From the NCBI GenBank assembly GCA_013146195.2, contig CM028378.1, positions 79,225,808-79,289,807 on the forward strand: a stretch of DNA of 64,000 nt. The letters run 5' to 3'. The position numbers were made by a program, and so were the translations under genes. How positions within the stretch are numbered: the stretch's first letter is position 1; every line of letters begins with the position of its first letter. The DNA comes from Codonopsis lanceolata. Its lineage: Eukaryota; Streptophyta; Magnoliopsida; Asterales; Campanulaceae. The notes beneath the pieces are model-generated. The model ran no database searches, was not told where the DNA came from, and saw only the letters and a list, made by a program, of their open reading frames with translations. This document shows, piece after piece, positions 22,011-33,342 of the stretch.

Positions 22011-22910
22011 ATTTAGGGGGTACACTCACAGGAAGTGGGGTCTGAATAGCGCCACTCATCATTTAACTCCACCTTAGCACGAGAATAAGTTCTAGAACCT
22101 ATGGAAAACAAATAGTATTGAAGTCCCCCCCCCCCAATACACCAAGGAACATTCCATCTAGATTTAACCCCTCTCCAATTCCCCCCACAAGATGTATCTA
22201 AATCATAGCAAGGGTCATGCACCCCCAAGAAAAGCGGGTTTAAATTTGCATGTGGAAATAATTTACAGACTTTCTCTTTCCCCCCCTCCCCATCTTTCAT
22301 CTCAATTTATCAAATGAAGTTGATATTTTGTTTTTCTTCTCAATCTCAGTGCCAACAAGAATGGATCAGGAAAGAAAGTGGGGAGAGATGGAAGATTTAC
22401 TGGGTTTTTTAACTTGAATTTTGAATTTTGGAATTTACTAGGTTACTGAGTTTAATTTTGGGTTCATGAACCTATTCAAATGTCTTGAAATCCCTTAACA
22501 AGCTTGAGTTTAGGATCAGATTGCGTAAGAGAGCCCAAAACAAGTTCCATACCACGAGTGATTCCAGGATAAACAAAATTGTGATGAACAAGAATCATAG
22601 AATATTTTTGTGAAATTTTATAGCACTTCGTACGTTCTAGCAGCAGCAGCAAGGGTGGGCATAAATATTGGTGTTTAATTCTCTAATGAGATTGTATATT
22701 GTGGATAGACGGTATAATGCGAACTTTATAATGGTCCCTAAACTTTATAATGTGAATTGTCAATTATATCTCTGACCAATATTAGGTGAGACACACATGA
22801 GTTAACCTAATGGACAGAAAGTAACGAAATTTGACAAAAGGACCAATTACATCACGAGCTTTAATAAATAAACAATTTTTAGGATTTCACGAATTTAGAA
22901 AAAAAAAGTG
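22011..22910. other. Intergenic DNA upstream of the membrane-protein gene
   Basis: No recognisable feature is seen apart from a C run at about 22127-22134. It probably includes the promoter of the gene at 23167. Confidence 0.4.
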
Positions 22911-22920
22911 TATAAAATAT
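22911..22920 (+). promoter_or_regulatory. TATA box (TATAAAATAT) of the membrane-protein gene
   Basis: TATAAAATAT lies about 255 nt before the proposed start codon. It is followed by a CT-rich leader with CTCTCTCC and (CA)n just before the ATG, typical of plant 5' UTRs. Confidence 0.45.
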
Positions 22921-23166
22921 AGGGACGATTCGGGTAATTCACCCTTTAATAAACAATCGTAACGGAAACTTCTTTCAAGGAAAGTGATGGGGCACTTGTT
23001 TATATTGATGTTCAGCGTCAATAATTCTCATTTGAAGTCAAATCTCGCTCTCTCCCACTCTTCCTCTCTCACACACACACACTCAAATCCTCAGCCCCAC
23101 CGCCCACACCGTGGTCTTCTATTTGCGGCTCCCGCCGCCGGCGTTCTGTACATCATCAAACGAAAA

Positions 23167-26100
23167 ATGTTTGATTTTGGAGATGACCTAATAATTGAAA
23201 GCTACAGAATACCATGGCTTATTTGGATCCAGCTTCTTGTGATGCTCCTCCTCGTTATCCTTCTCTACTCTCTCAGCACCTCCCCTTCAGATCTTTCCAT
23301 CCACTCCGCCGTCGCCATCCCTTCCACTCCTTCCTCCTCCAACCGCCATTTTCTCGCCACCTCCAATTTACATCATTCCAAGGTATGTAAACCCTCAAAT
23401 CATCAGCTCATGAATTTTGATTACTTTTGAATTTTTTTTTTTTGTCTTTTTCCTGCTTTGTATATTATTGTTTGGGGGAAAAGGTAGGTACAACTCTCAT
23501 AGCTCGTCTTACAAGCCTTTCAGCATGTGTGCTCTGTCAACAACAAATTTTACTCTGGCGTTTTATGCTTTACTTTCAATACACTTAAAAGAATTTATGT
23601 TAACATCATGAAGTATAAAATAAGATTGTTAATGCTATGGAAAGTCATCATTAGTAATATTATCTGAATTAGAATGATAACGATTAGAAATTGATCTACC
23701 CTCTGCTTAATGAAAGTAAAATAAGTAAATAACAAAACAAGGGTCTTGTCATTTTGGAATTCTTTTGCTTTAAAATTTGGCTCAACATGAAGTACAAAAT
23801 AAGATTGATGTTGCTTTTGGTTTTAACGTTAAGCAATTTGGAAGTCATAGCATGGAGGTTCACCTTAGAATGCGTAATCAAAGTAAAATTTGTGTTCTGA
23901 TTTTAGGAAACTTTATATTTATATAATACCAGGTGACAGATAAGTAGAGAGAACTTGGACCTCACTTACCAATGAGTGATGGGACGGTCACCGTGGGACT
24001 GGTCGTAGCGGTAGCTGTGGTTCATAATTACAAGGGTGGCATCAAGGAAAGAATAACAGTTAAACCAATGTTTTACACTTTTGTACATATAGTAACTGGC
24101 ATTGATTTGGATAGAAAAATTTTAAGCCGGCATTTGGAGGACTCTATCGGATAATTGACTTGAAACATGGGAAAATGAAACCAACTGCATTTCCGCTTGG
24201 GTGTTGCACCTCGTCAAACGGATACAATTCTGCATTTCTCCAGAGGATAGTTTCTTTTACTGGGTGTATGTGTCTTTAGGTCCAGTGGTATGGTAAGAAA
24301 AAACACTTACAAAATTTTCTTGGGTAGAAAAACATTACTGGAAAGGTGTATAATATCTTTGTCAATGACCTTACACGGGTATTAGGTCAATTTCAAATAA
24401 TATAAAAGAAGGAAAAATTACCGACTTCATAATCTGGACAAAAGTTTATAATTTAAATAAAAATTATTGTGTATATTCTGTTTACATGTTTGCTCGTTTA
24501 GGTGGTGATGTGACAGATAATCTACCCCAAAAAGGGACAGCCTGTTGTGCCTGTGTGCCAATAGGGCAGGGCAACATTAGAAATATACATTTACTTAACC
24601 TCTATTATCATATAATGTTATATATAGTGGGCATGTGCTCAGCAAAGCATATTATCTTTATATCCATCAATCTAATCGTATTATACCCGTATTTGTCGTG
24701 TTGTGGTCAGCATGATTTTTTTTAACACGATCATTTTAAATCTAATAAGATAATCTTTTGCTGTGAGATTCAGATCAGCTGATCCCAAGGGTCTTGTATA
24801 ATAAATAATATTACTAGGGAAAATCCAAAAAATCATCGTGATGATTGGGGATAATTTGGTCCCTCTTGTTAAAGGTTATTGTAGAAGATAATAAAGTAGA
24901 GTTTCATATCCAGATTTAGTTTATATTTAGGCAGACAGTGTTTTGTTAAATTTATAGGCATAATCCTTTGCTCTGTTTCGTTGTGAATAGTTGGCCCCCC
25001 ACCCTGTATTAACCAGATCACGCTGAGATATTCTTCTCCCTGGTGAAGCCACATTATGTGCAAAAGGGGCCACGGCCCCTTGCGGCCTTTTAAAATATTA
25101 CTGCTACTCTGATGCGTTAGTTATTAAATTTGGTTATTTTTGGAAAAAAAGTGTATTGTGGGCCCCACCTAAAATGCAAAATCAAAATTGTTGTATAGTT
25201 TCTGCTTTTCATGGTCGGTAAAGGAAAATAATAGTTGACTTAATTGAATATTATTAGTATATTAGTAATAGCAACTAAGCATAAATAAAGAAAATGATTT
25301 TTTTAAAAATTATGAGTATGCTAACTATTGTTTATTAGCATAAAGAAGTATAATAAATTATCGGCAAAAAATTGTTAATCACTTACAATAATATTATGTA
25401 ATTACATCCTGCCCCTGTGGACAAAATCATGGCCTGCTGTTGTTGATCCCTACACAAGGAGTGCAATGATGTTATTAATGATCCGTTTGGATAAATTGAA
25501 TTGAGATTCATTGAGAATTGGGATTTTATAGACTTGATATTAATAAAATTTGTAATATTAAAGTTGAAATGATTAGGTTTGGCTCTCATGTAGAAATTAG
25601 ACTTCTAAACTTATAAATAAATTAATAAAAAGAGTGTTGGTTGTATATTGTTGGGTGTGTCAAAGGGAACTCAAGAGAGTCTGGGTTTGAATTTCTTTAC
25701 TTTTGGAATGGAATTCAATTTAAGGAATTGGAATATTTAGAATTCTGATTCTATTTTTTTTTTCCACATTTAAACGACAAATTGGCATTGGAAGCCTCAA
25801 TTCCATGACTTGGGGTTCCCAACCACACCCCAAGGATTATCTAATGAGGTCAAATGTTTGGGAGTATTTTCAACAATTATCTCCTATTTTATTTATGAAG
25901 CGAAGCATAATAACGGTTTGGTCATTCATGTTGCAATAAGTAGAGCTTATTATGACTGGAGATTGGGCACATGCACTCTTAAAAAGATGGATTTGTTGTT
26001 AGTAGAGAGTGTCCATTTTGAAGGGCACACATTTTATGAAATTCTCACTTTGTTATTGCTGCCAGCGCAATCCACAGAAAATTGTATACAGAATTCCGGA

Positions 26101-26978
26101 GCATTTTCTTTTTAATGAAGCAGGTTGTAGGCATTTTGTCTATTTTGACATTTGCAATCCCTGGACTGCCTCCATTGCCTAGTGTATTCTTATGATCATA
26201 ATACAAGTGCATACAGTTCGGAAGGCAAATTTTGTATAGAGTTGAAAAGGACTCAGCTCGGCAAGTTGAATAAAAATCTCTTCCTATGCGAAGATTGAAA
26301 TCCAATCGTTGGAGGGAGAACAAGGCCTTCTATGTGTGGTTGTGTGTTTCCATTAATGTTAGCAGGTGAGGTGGAGTTTAGATCTCTTGTACCACATAGT
26401 GCACAGTGCACACCACCCAGTGCCACCAAGCAAATTTGAACTTGGGGCACAGGAGAGGTACACTATGTGGTATAGGAAATCTGAACTCGGGTGAGGGTAT
26501 TTGTTATTCATAGACCCTTGTAATGTTAGATTTATGTCTAATTACATGACTTGTCCTTGTGCTTTGGCCTTATTTACAGTTATTTTTTCTTTAATTCTTC
26601 TTTCACCTGAGACAATATCCATTAGTATTCATAAAGTATATTGTGGTGTTATATTTAAAGGTCCATGTTTTTCATTGCTTTGATGGAAAAGTTCTGGAAA
26701 TGTGACTCTTGGAATAGCTTCTATGATTACAGCAGGCTGGAGAAAGTCAAGTCAATGAAACAGGAACAAGTACAAGCTCAGGAGCTAGAAAAAACGAGTC
26801 CCAACAAAGAGAGGATGCAGGTTCTCCAATGAAGGATGCCAGCCATGGTTTGATCTATGGAGAGTCGTACCACCCGTGCAATTTCCTTGGGCTAGCAAAG
26901 CAAGCGTTCCTCAAGTGTTTGGGATTAGATTCCCCATCCGAAAGCCCATCCAGGAGAAAACATGGAAAATATGATTGA
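23167..26978 (+). CDS. Small single-pass membrane protein, two exons, 153 aa
   Basis: Exon 1 is 23167-23382 (72 codons, donor AAG|GTATGT). Exon 2 is 26733-26978 (acceptor TTACAG, 81 codons plus TGA). Both junctions are phase 0. Residues 1-15 (MFDFGDDLIIESYRI) precede a hydrophobic helix, WLIWIQLLVMLLLVILLY (about 16-33), and then a Ser/Pro/His-rich linker. Exon 2 encodes a polar linker and a conserved-looking C-terminus, HGLIYGESYHPCNFLGLAKQAF, ending in a basic tail. Upstream in-frame codons reach 22987, but the CT-rich leader favours the ATG at 23167. I recall related small plant proteins with this N-terminus but know no function. The exon model is inferred from splice sites, frame and composition. 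Confidence 0.65.
23383..26732 (+). other. 3.35-kb intron of the membrane-protein gene
   Basis: The intron has GT..AG ends and an AT-rich interior. No complete transposon with both ends was recognised in it. A region around 26330-26470 contains the repeated text CACATAGTG/CACTATGTGG about 75 bp apart in opposite orientation, suggesting a small inverted-repeat insertion. An alternative acceptor three bases downstream (AGCAG) would remove one Gln. Confidence 0.5.
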
Positions 26979-27510
26979 CGTATGTTTTCCCCCATCTCTC
27001 TGAGCAATCTTGGTCATTTACGGTATCCTTGCTGGAGGATCGAAACGAAATGACCCTGGTGAGTACCATTGTATTGTTGTAATGTAATTTGTGTATCAAT
27101 AGTATCACGCGATAGCCCAAATTACACTTAAATACTCATGATATTCTCTTTTTCATGTACTAACTCGTTAATTGAGGGAGAATTAAGTCATTGCATTGTC
27201 AAACGATCATCAACTGTCAAAAACCAAATTGACGTGTAACTCTAAAGTCATTTAATGATTACTTAAATTTGTATATGAAATGATGTTCTGTCATCTGTGT
27301 CTTCTTATTTGCCTTTTATGTCACTGAGTGGCCCTAGTAGCATTACTCATAAAGATAAAATTTTAGTTTAACTTTTTGAAGGTACAAGTATATAAAGCAA
27401 TAATCTTAAAAATTAAATTGACTTTACAAATGCGACTATACTTTCAGGGACACCAGTAGTGCTTTGTTAAATATAAAATGCGAATATATTGGTCATCTAT
27501 CACGTACTGC
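26979..27510. other. 3' UTR and intergenic DNA after the membrane-protein gene
   Basis: No second gene is seen. A polyadenylation region is likely within the first 200 bases but no single signal stands out. Confidence 0.35.
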
Positions 27511-28556
27511 TAGAGCTGTCAAACGGGCTGAGTTGACCTAAGCACGTTGGGTCGGGCCGAAATAGTGACGGGTTTTATAGAACTTAAGCCTGGCTCATGT
27601 GTATTTTGGGCCTATGGGCCAAAAAAATAACTACTTTTTTTATTTTAAAAAGCTCACAAATTAGCTAATAAAAGTTATACTCCTACACATCAAAAGTTCA
27701 AAATACACATACTTGATAGTCTAACTTACACAATTACAAAGTAAAAGTGTGATCAAAGTAATTATAAACAAAGGTAGTAATTTCAACAATTAAACGAAAT
27801 ATAAACTAGAAAAACTATAATGTTACATACCAAAGAAAAAATATATGTGCTACTTGAAGTGTATTTTTTTCAAAAAAGTTATAACAAAATTAAAGTTCAT
27901 CATATTGTCCCCAATTTTTTAATATCTGTTTTCTGATGTTAGACAAAGTTTTTCGGGTCCTAGTTTGCAAAACCATACTAACTAGCAAATGTTCATTTTT
28001 TAATTCGCCCGACACAATCTAGCATTAATTTTTTTTTTATATCAAGTTTATACTATTGAGGCTTTTTATTAGCTAATATCATATAGAGATCAATTAAATA
28101 GATTAGTTTCAAGAAAATTACTAACCACAACCATACTAAACTAGATTGGAACTTAGAAGATCAATTATATTTCCTCTTTGTAAGTGTCACTTCCGTCAAT
28201 TTAGAATATGAGTTTCAACAAAAAAAAGAACAATGATTTGGAAATAGATCATACTGTGTCATAAATTTATCTAACCAAAAGAAAAAAAAAAGTCTAACTA
28301 ATGTTTGATAGTTTTTTCTTTTTAGATTTGTTTTAGTTTTTAATTTTGTAATTAAGTTTAAGTGTTTAACTTTATGATTGGGTCGGTCTGGACTTTTCGG
28401 CCTTTTTTAGGTCGGGCCAAGCACGGCCCACGGGCCTAGCGGACCGGACCAAAGAAACCTGACTTTTTTCGGGTCTTCTAAATTGAGGCTCAGGCCCTTG
28501 AAAAGTCGGGTGAGCTGTACCGGACCTATGGGCCGGGCTCAATTTTGACAGCTCTA
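27511..28556. mobile_element. Non-autonomous hAT element, 1046 bp
   Basis: The terminal inverted repeats are TAGAGCTGTCAAA (left) and TTTGACAGCTCTA (right). The 8-bp flanks are CGTACTGC and CATACTAC, a duplication with two G-to-A differences. Subterminal GGGCC/GGCCC and CGGGC words cluster near both ends, as is usual for hAT transposase binding. No transposase coding sequence is visible. Confidence 0.8.
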
Positions 28557-28682
28557 CATACTACTACCACCTTTGTTCCTAAGCTACTTTTAGGGACGTG
28601 GGCGGTACAAAATATATGTTAAATTTTATTTCAAAAATAATTAGTTTGACTAAAAAAAGTTGCACATGACAATTACTAAATG

Positions 28683-28860
28683 CTCCTTTCGTTCCGCGCA
28701 AACAGTTCATTATTCTATTTTGAGATATTTCACTTAAAGAGGTTACTTTAAAAAATTAAGGTATAAAAGTGTCATTTTATTACTAATAAACTACTAAAAA
28801 TGTTATTTTCTTAAAAATATTAACTTTCAAACGGGGACTCTTTGTCTAGAACGGAGAGAG
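28683..28860. mobile_element. Stowaway-like MITE, 178 bp
   Basis: The left end CTCCTTTCGTTCCGCGCAAA and right end (reverse complement) CTCTCTCCGTTCTAGACAAA belong to the same family as the copies at 12555 and 33133. The right flank is TA. The left flank is TG and probably mutated. Confidence 0.75.
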
Positions 28861-29849
28861 TAAGTGTTTATTTTTCTTTTTGTGCGAGTTAGCTTTAGTC
28901 CAATTATTTATGAGTAGATCTCCTGTAACACCATTTTATAAACAGAACCCCTAAATGTTACACCGAAAAACCCTAAATACAACATCAGTTAATATGTTAA
29001 GTTACCAAACTGTCTTCCTTCTATTTTAAAAGAAAAAAAAACTACACTTTAAAATAACTATGTTTACCAAACTGCCCTCCTTCCATTAAAAAAACACATT
29101 TACTAAACTAAATCAAATCAATTTGGATAATTTTTTTAAAAACTACCCTTTTTTCATTGACAAACCTAAACCCCTAAAATCCAAAAGTTTAAACCTCTCC
29201 CGCAACGATCAGGCAGCGACTCTTCTCCAATTTCTCTTCCTCACCGACATCTCTCTCCCTCTCAGCAACAATCAGGTAGCGTCTCTCTCTCTCTCCAATT
29301 TCTCTCCCTCGCCGGCGTCTCCTTGTCACACCAACAGTAAGGGATCAAGTGAAGCAGCAAATCAGAGTAATGTAAAAAATCTTCCTTACTTCCATCTTTG
29401 TCATGTGTTTCCTTTACTTATTTGGGTTGCCGCCAGACATGGCGATTGTTTTAACTGCAAGACCCACCAAAAATTGAGACGGAGAAGGTTCCATACCTTT
29501 GTTCTGTATCCTGCCCATCGAAATTGAGATGGGTTTTCTGTGATTTTTGGGATTGTAATCCCTCGAAAATTGCCCACTGCCATAGTCCCGTATTACCAAT
29601 AATACAACTGCTTTGGTTCCAGTTTTTTACTCTTTCCATTATTGTTCAACCTTTCAGTTCTTTGATTATGGTCTTCGAATATAATTAAACTCATGCTTGA
29701 TGTATAATATCTAGGCTCAAACAGCTACGGTCATTGTTAACTATGTAGACACCTATTCATCTTCAAGCTTTCTTTTTGGGACAAAAAAAAGTAGCATTCA
29801 TTAATGAAGAGAAGAAACAGAGGTGAATTAAAAAAGAATTGACAAAAAA

Positions 29850-30045
29850 GTCGCCATGTTTTTAAATTTTTTTTTGAAAAAAGTCGCCACTTTTTTTAAA
29901 AAAAATTGACAAAAAGACGCCATGTTTTTTTCAAAAAATTGAAAAAAGTCGCCAAAGTTTTTTTAAAAAAATTAACCAAAAATCGCTAGTTTTTTTAAAA
30001 AAAAATTGAAAAAAAATCGCCAGGTTGGTGAAAAAAATCGCTAGC
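29850..30045. repeat. 33-bp minisatellite with GTCGCCA/ATCGCTA cores
   Basis: The core [AG]TCGC[CT]A (GACGCCA in the third copy) begins at 29850, 29883, 29916, 29948, 29982, 30016 and 30037, a period of 32-34 bp except the last. The cores are separated by A and T runs. The region is inside the long-TIR element. Confidence 0.75.
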
Positions 30046-30134
30046 CTCAAAAAATTGCCGGTCGAAAAAACGCAAACTTTTTTCTTCTTCTGGTTTTTTT
30101 TTTCTTCTTTAAACATGATTTTTAATATCTAATA

Positions 30135-30137
<3 letters not shown>

Positions 30138-30200
<63 letters not shown>
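30138..30200. repeat. (AT)n microsatellite
   Basis: About 60 bp of uninterrupted AT dinucleotides. Confidence 0.95.
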
Positions 30201-30202
<2 letters not shown>

Positions 30203-30234
30203 AGTACAAATGTACAATGTAGGTAACAACTTAC

Positions 30235-30291
30235 CGTAAAAGAAGAATCCGAAGAATCATCATGAACATTGTTATTCGGATCGGAATTCAT
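30235..30291 (-). other. Exon-like open segment on the minus strand
   Basis: An ATG at 30291 opens MNSDPNNNVHDDSSDSSFT and runs straight to a consensus donor ACG|GTAAGT (phase 0). A Ser/Asp/Asn-rich opening of this kind is seen in some plant transposase genes. It lies just inside the right end of the long-TIR element, so it may be the first exon of a lost transposase. No following exon was found. Confidence 0.3.
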
Positions 30292-30803
30292 TAAATAAAT
30301 TGTTGGAAAGGAACAAGTTATTGTGAAGGAGGATTTGACATATATTTATAGGAGGATTAATTGAAACTCCTTTATATAAAAGGATAAGAATTAATTAGTA
30401 AATAGAGTTTAGGGTTAATTATAAGTCCTTTTTATAAAATGAGTAATTAGTAAATAAACTATTTAATGAATGTGGTATTTAGTGTTTTTTGTGTGACATT
30501 TAGGACCACTCTTTATAAATCTTAATTTGCAAGACAGTGCCTCGAATATGAAGGAAAAGGTAGTTGTGTTCAGCTTTAGGCATGGGCACCAGCAACTCAA
30601 ATTGCAGAAACCATGAACTATCCTGGGAGAAATGGGTTAGAACTTAGAATAAGAGAGGAATGTGGGCTGGTATATTTATTAATAGCCTTTTCAAACCTAC
30701 CAAATTCAAAACTAACCTAACTCTTAAAAAATATTATTTCATAGTCTCTTTTGTGACGAATTGACCATAATACCTTTTTGATTTTCAAAATTAATATAGT
30801 GTG

Positions 30804-30916
30804 TTTAAGGTCGATTAACTCGACCTTTGGGTTGATCAACAGTCAATCAACTCGACCATTGAGTCGATCAATGGTCGATCAGGGGTCGATCAAAAGTCGA
30901 ATTAATCGACCTTAAA
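30804..30916. repeat. 113-bp inverted-repeat element with GTCGAT motifs
   Basis: Perfect 15-bp ends TTTAAGGTCGATTAA (30804-30818) and TTAATCGACCTTAAA (30902-30916). The interior contains repeated GTCGATCA/TGATCAAC words, giving several alternative hairpins. Confidence 0.65.
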
Positions 30917-31429
30917 ATCTGAAGGATATATTTGTCTGTTTTATTTATTCTGTTTTTTGGACTGGTCAAAACCATAAAAGAATATTGTACTGGTCAAAAG
31001 GCTCATACTTGATAAATTCTACCAGAAAGGAGGGTATGATCTGGATCCACGGACGAAACACACATGCTTCCCATTTCTTTGCAAGTGCTACCCATTTCTT
31101 TGCAAGGGCGACGAGGCTGCTTTTCCTTTGGACAACACATTAATAACAAGTCTTAGTATTTTCTCCGTAGCCCCTGTTGTTCCAAGGAAGTGAAGCGCAG
31201 CCCTCATGTGCCCATACTTTCCATTTTGGTCTCAAGTCAGCCTCCGTTAGCTTTTGTTAGCCTCTATTGCCTTGAAACACTTAATGGAGGTTGACAAAAT
31301 GGCCTCTAAACTTTTCGAATTATCACGGGTTGCCTTCAATGCTCCTGAAATTCAATGAATTGATCTTTTGAATCCTCAATTTTTCGACGAGAACCTAAAA
31401 CAGAACGAGTATGCAATAAATGCAGTCCT
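30917..31429. other. Intergenic DNA
   Basis: A local duplication CCCATTTCTTTGCAAG occurs twice at about 31070-31105. No gene is recognised. Confidence 0.4.
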
Positions 31430-32520
31430 ATGGGTCACAAGTGACATTTTCTGGTTAAATATGACACCTTTAATGCTAAAAGTTTATAAGGTCAAAAGTG
31501 ACACTATTAAGGAAGGAAGTGATAATTTTTATTAAAAATACAAAACGATATTTTTAGGGCCAAAAGTGATACTTTGAATGTTAAAAAGTGATAATTTTAA
31601 GACAAAAAATGAATGTTTTCATTTATAATACAAAGTGACACTTGTGGTCAAAAAAATACTTTTAATGTTAAAAGTAATACTTTTTAAGATTAAAAGTTAG
31701 CGATGACAATTTGAACTCATGCCCATATGCCCGCTCAAATCACCTACTAATTAATGGGAATGAACGCATAAAAATTGTAATTGGGCAATAATTTATGCTC
31801 GTTTTTTTTCCATTAATTAACATGAGCTTATGTATACATAAATGTATGCCCCCATAAGATAACAAAAATAAGTTCACAACATAATTTCATAAATGTTCTA
31901 CGTACCACATTCGGTAATTGACGAAAAACTATTCATCCACAGTCAAAAGTTGAGCAGATTGTAGCTAGTTGTGTCTGATTTCTAAAAACAATGACAATAG
32001 ATGTGCGGTTATCCTTACTGATGTCACATTAAGTGCGGGTCATTTATATCCCGTCCATGTATTCCCATATTTTTAAATAAATATTTTTTTATCCGTCCAT
32101 TTACGCTCACCGCCCACATGGTGACACCTATACCCGTCCGTTTATCACTCCTATTAAAAGTGAGACTATTAAGGAAAAAAAATGAAAATTTTCACTAAAG
32201 ATGCAAAATGACACTTATAATGTTAAAAGTAACACTTTTAATGCTAAAACGTAGGGTTTTTTTTTTTTATAATGCAAAGTGACGCTTTTAATGCGAAAAG
32301 AAACACTTTTTAAGGTCCAAAATGACATTTTAAAGGAAAATATGATAATTTTTGTTAAAGATATAAATTGACACTTCTAGGGTAAAAAAACATTTTTTAA
32401 GCCAAAATTAAAAGTCACTTTTAATGCCAAAACTAACATTTTTGGCGACAAGAGTGACACTATTAGCGACAAAAGTGACACTTTTAGCGTCAAAAGTGTT
32501 GATTTTCATTTAAAATGCTA
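31430..32520. repeat. Degenerate minisatellite with AAAAGTGACACTTTTAATG unit
   Basis: Variants of AAAAGTGACACTTTTAATG recur many times on both sides of the hAT MITE at 31698-32153. The unit is partly palindromic (AAAAGTG/CACTTTT). Such arrays occur as subterminal repeats of DNA transposons, but no ends were located. Confidence 0.6.
31698..32153. mobile_element. hAT MITE, 456 bp, inside the minisatellite
   Basis: Exact 8-bp duplications TTAAAAGT lie at 31690-31697 and 32154-32161. The ends are TAGCGATGACAA and (reverse complement) TAGGAGTGATAAA. The element has no ORF. Confidence 0.8.
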
Positions 32521-33132
32521 AGGGTAGCGCTGCAATTTCTAAAAGTTGAAGGGTAACGCTGTAATTTCTGAATATATGACTCATTTAATATGGATAGCTT
32601 CGTATTTACGAATTTTTGTCGGTATCTATTATACTTAGAAAAAGAAGTAGGTCAAACTAATATGATATTACTAGAAGATTACGTGGTGACATTAAAAGAA
32701 ATCAGGAAAGTGCTCCATTAGTCCCTGTACTTTTGAACTTTTTGGTATCTATACAATGTAAATACACCCAATTGACCAAACTTTGCCTTTTCTGCACACT
32801 AGAGTCATTGAAATGGATGTCGTTAGAAATTGATTTGTTAATTGAATTAGAAGGGGTTAGGTTGTACAAAATAAAAGGATTGGGTGTTATTGAATATCTT
32901 TCTTTTACTTTTATGCTCCAAACCTTAATGATGAAAAATTTAGAATAGATTCAAAAATAATAAGGTACAAATACAAGCTAGAAACACTAAAAATCCAACA
33001 ATAGCATCCCTACTTCTTTTTATAATTTCAAAAAGAAATCTTCTATACTTCGTCTCAAAATCCAAAATTCTTTCTTCAAATCGCCTAATCCATATATAGT
33101 GGTGGTCTCTTTTTTTGTTTCCTTCTATTATA
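32521..33132. other. AT-rich intergenic DNA
   Basis: No recognisable gene or repeat is seen. A short open frame at 32733-32948 has no family signature. Confidence 0.4.
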
Positions 33133-33307
33133 CTCTCTCCGTTCTGGCTAAAAAGTTCACTATTATATTTTGAAATATTTCAGTTAAAAAGTTTATTTTC
33201 AAAACTTAAGGCATAAAAATGATATTTTATTACTAATGGACTACTAAAAATATCATTTTTTCAAAGTTTTACTTTCAAACGCGAACTCTTTACCCAAGAC
33301 GGGGGAG
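33133..33307. mobile_element. Stowaway-like MITE, 175 bp
   Basis: TA flanks lie at 33131-33132 and 33308-33309. The ends are CTCTCTCCGTTCTGGCTAAA and (reverse complement) CTCCCCCGTCTTGGGTAAAG, both leading into AGTTC. It is from the same family as 28683-28860, with closely similar interior text. Confidence 0.85.
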
Positions 33308-33342
33308 TATTACAAAAAAGTAAAATTATCTATTATATAAAA

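Larger units (their letters stand above)
28934..30520. mobile_element. Long-TIR (MULE-like) element carrying gene-like DNA, about 1.6 kb
   Basis: Roughly 75-bp ends are inverted copies. The left 28934-29010 reads TTTATAAACAG..CCCTAAATGTTACA..CCCTAAATAC. The right end (reverse complement of about 30441-30520) reads TTTATAAAGAG..TCCTAAATGTCACA..CACTAAATAC. No target duplication could be confirmed. Inside lie a CT-rich stretch with a 60-bp tandem duplication (29190-29320), a 33-bp minisatellite, an AT microsatellite and a short exon-like piece on the minus strand. It is a Pack-MULE-type candidate. Confidence 0.55.

Noticed and set aside
21648..22025. Long open frames on both strands of the purine-rich tract
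   Set aside because: Low-complexity Gly/Arg/Glu or Pro/Ser strings produced by the GGA-rich composition. No domain or splice context.
22984..23430. Longer N-terminus for the membrane protein from 22984
   Set aside because: 22984 is GTG, the ATG at 22987 lies in the CT/CA-rich leader, and the added residues are low-complexity. The frame past 23382 is intron.
29123..29527. 134-codon frame in the long-TIR element as a gene
   Set aside because: It starts at a non-ATG codon, is CT-rich, contains a tandem duplication and shows no family signature. More likely leader-like captured DNA.
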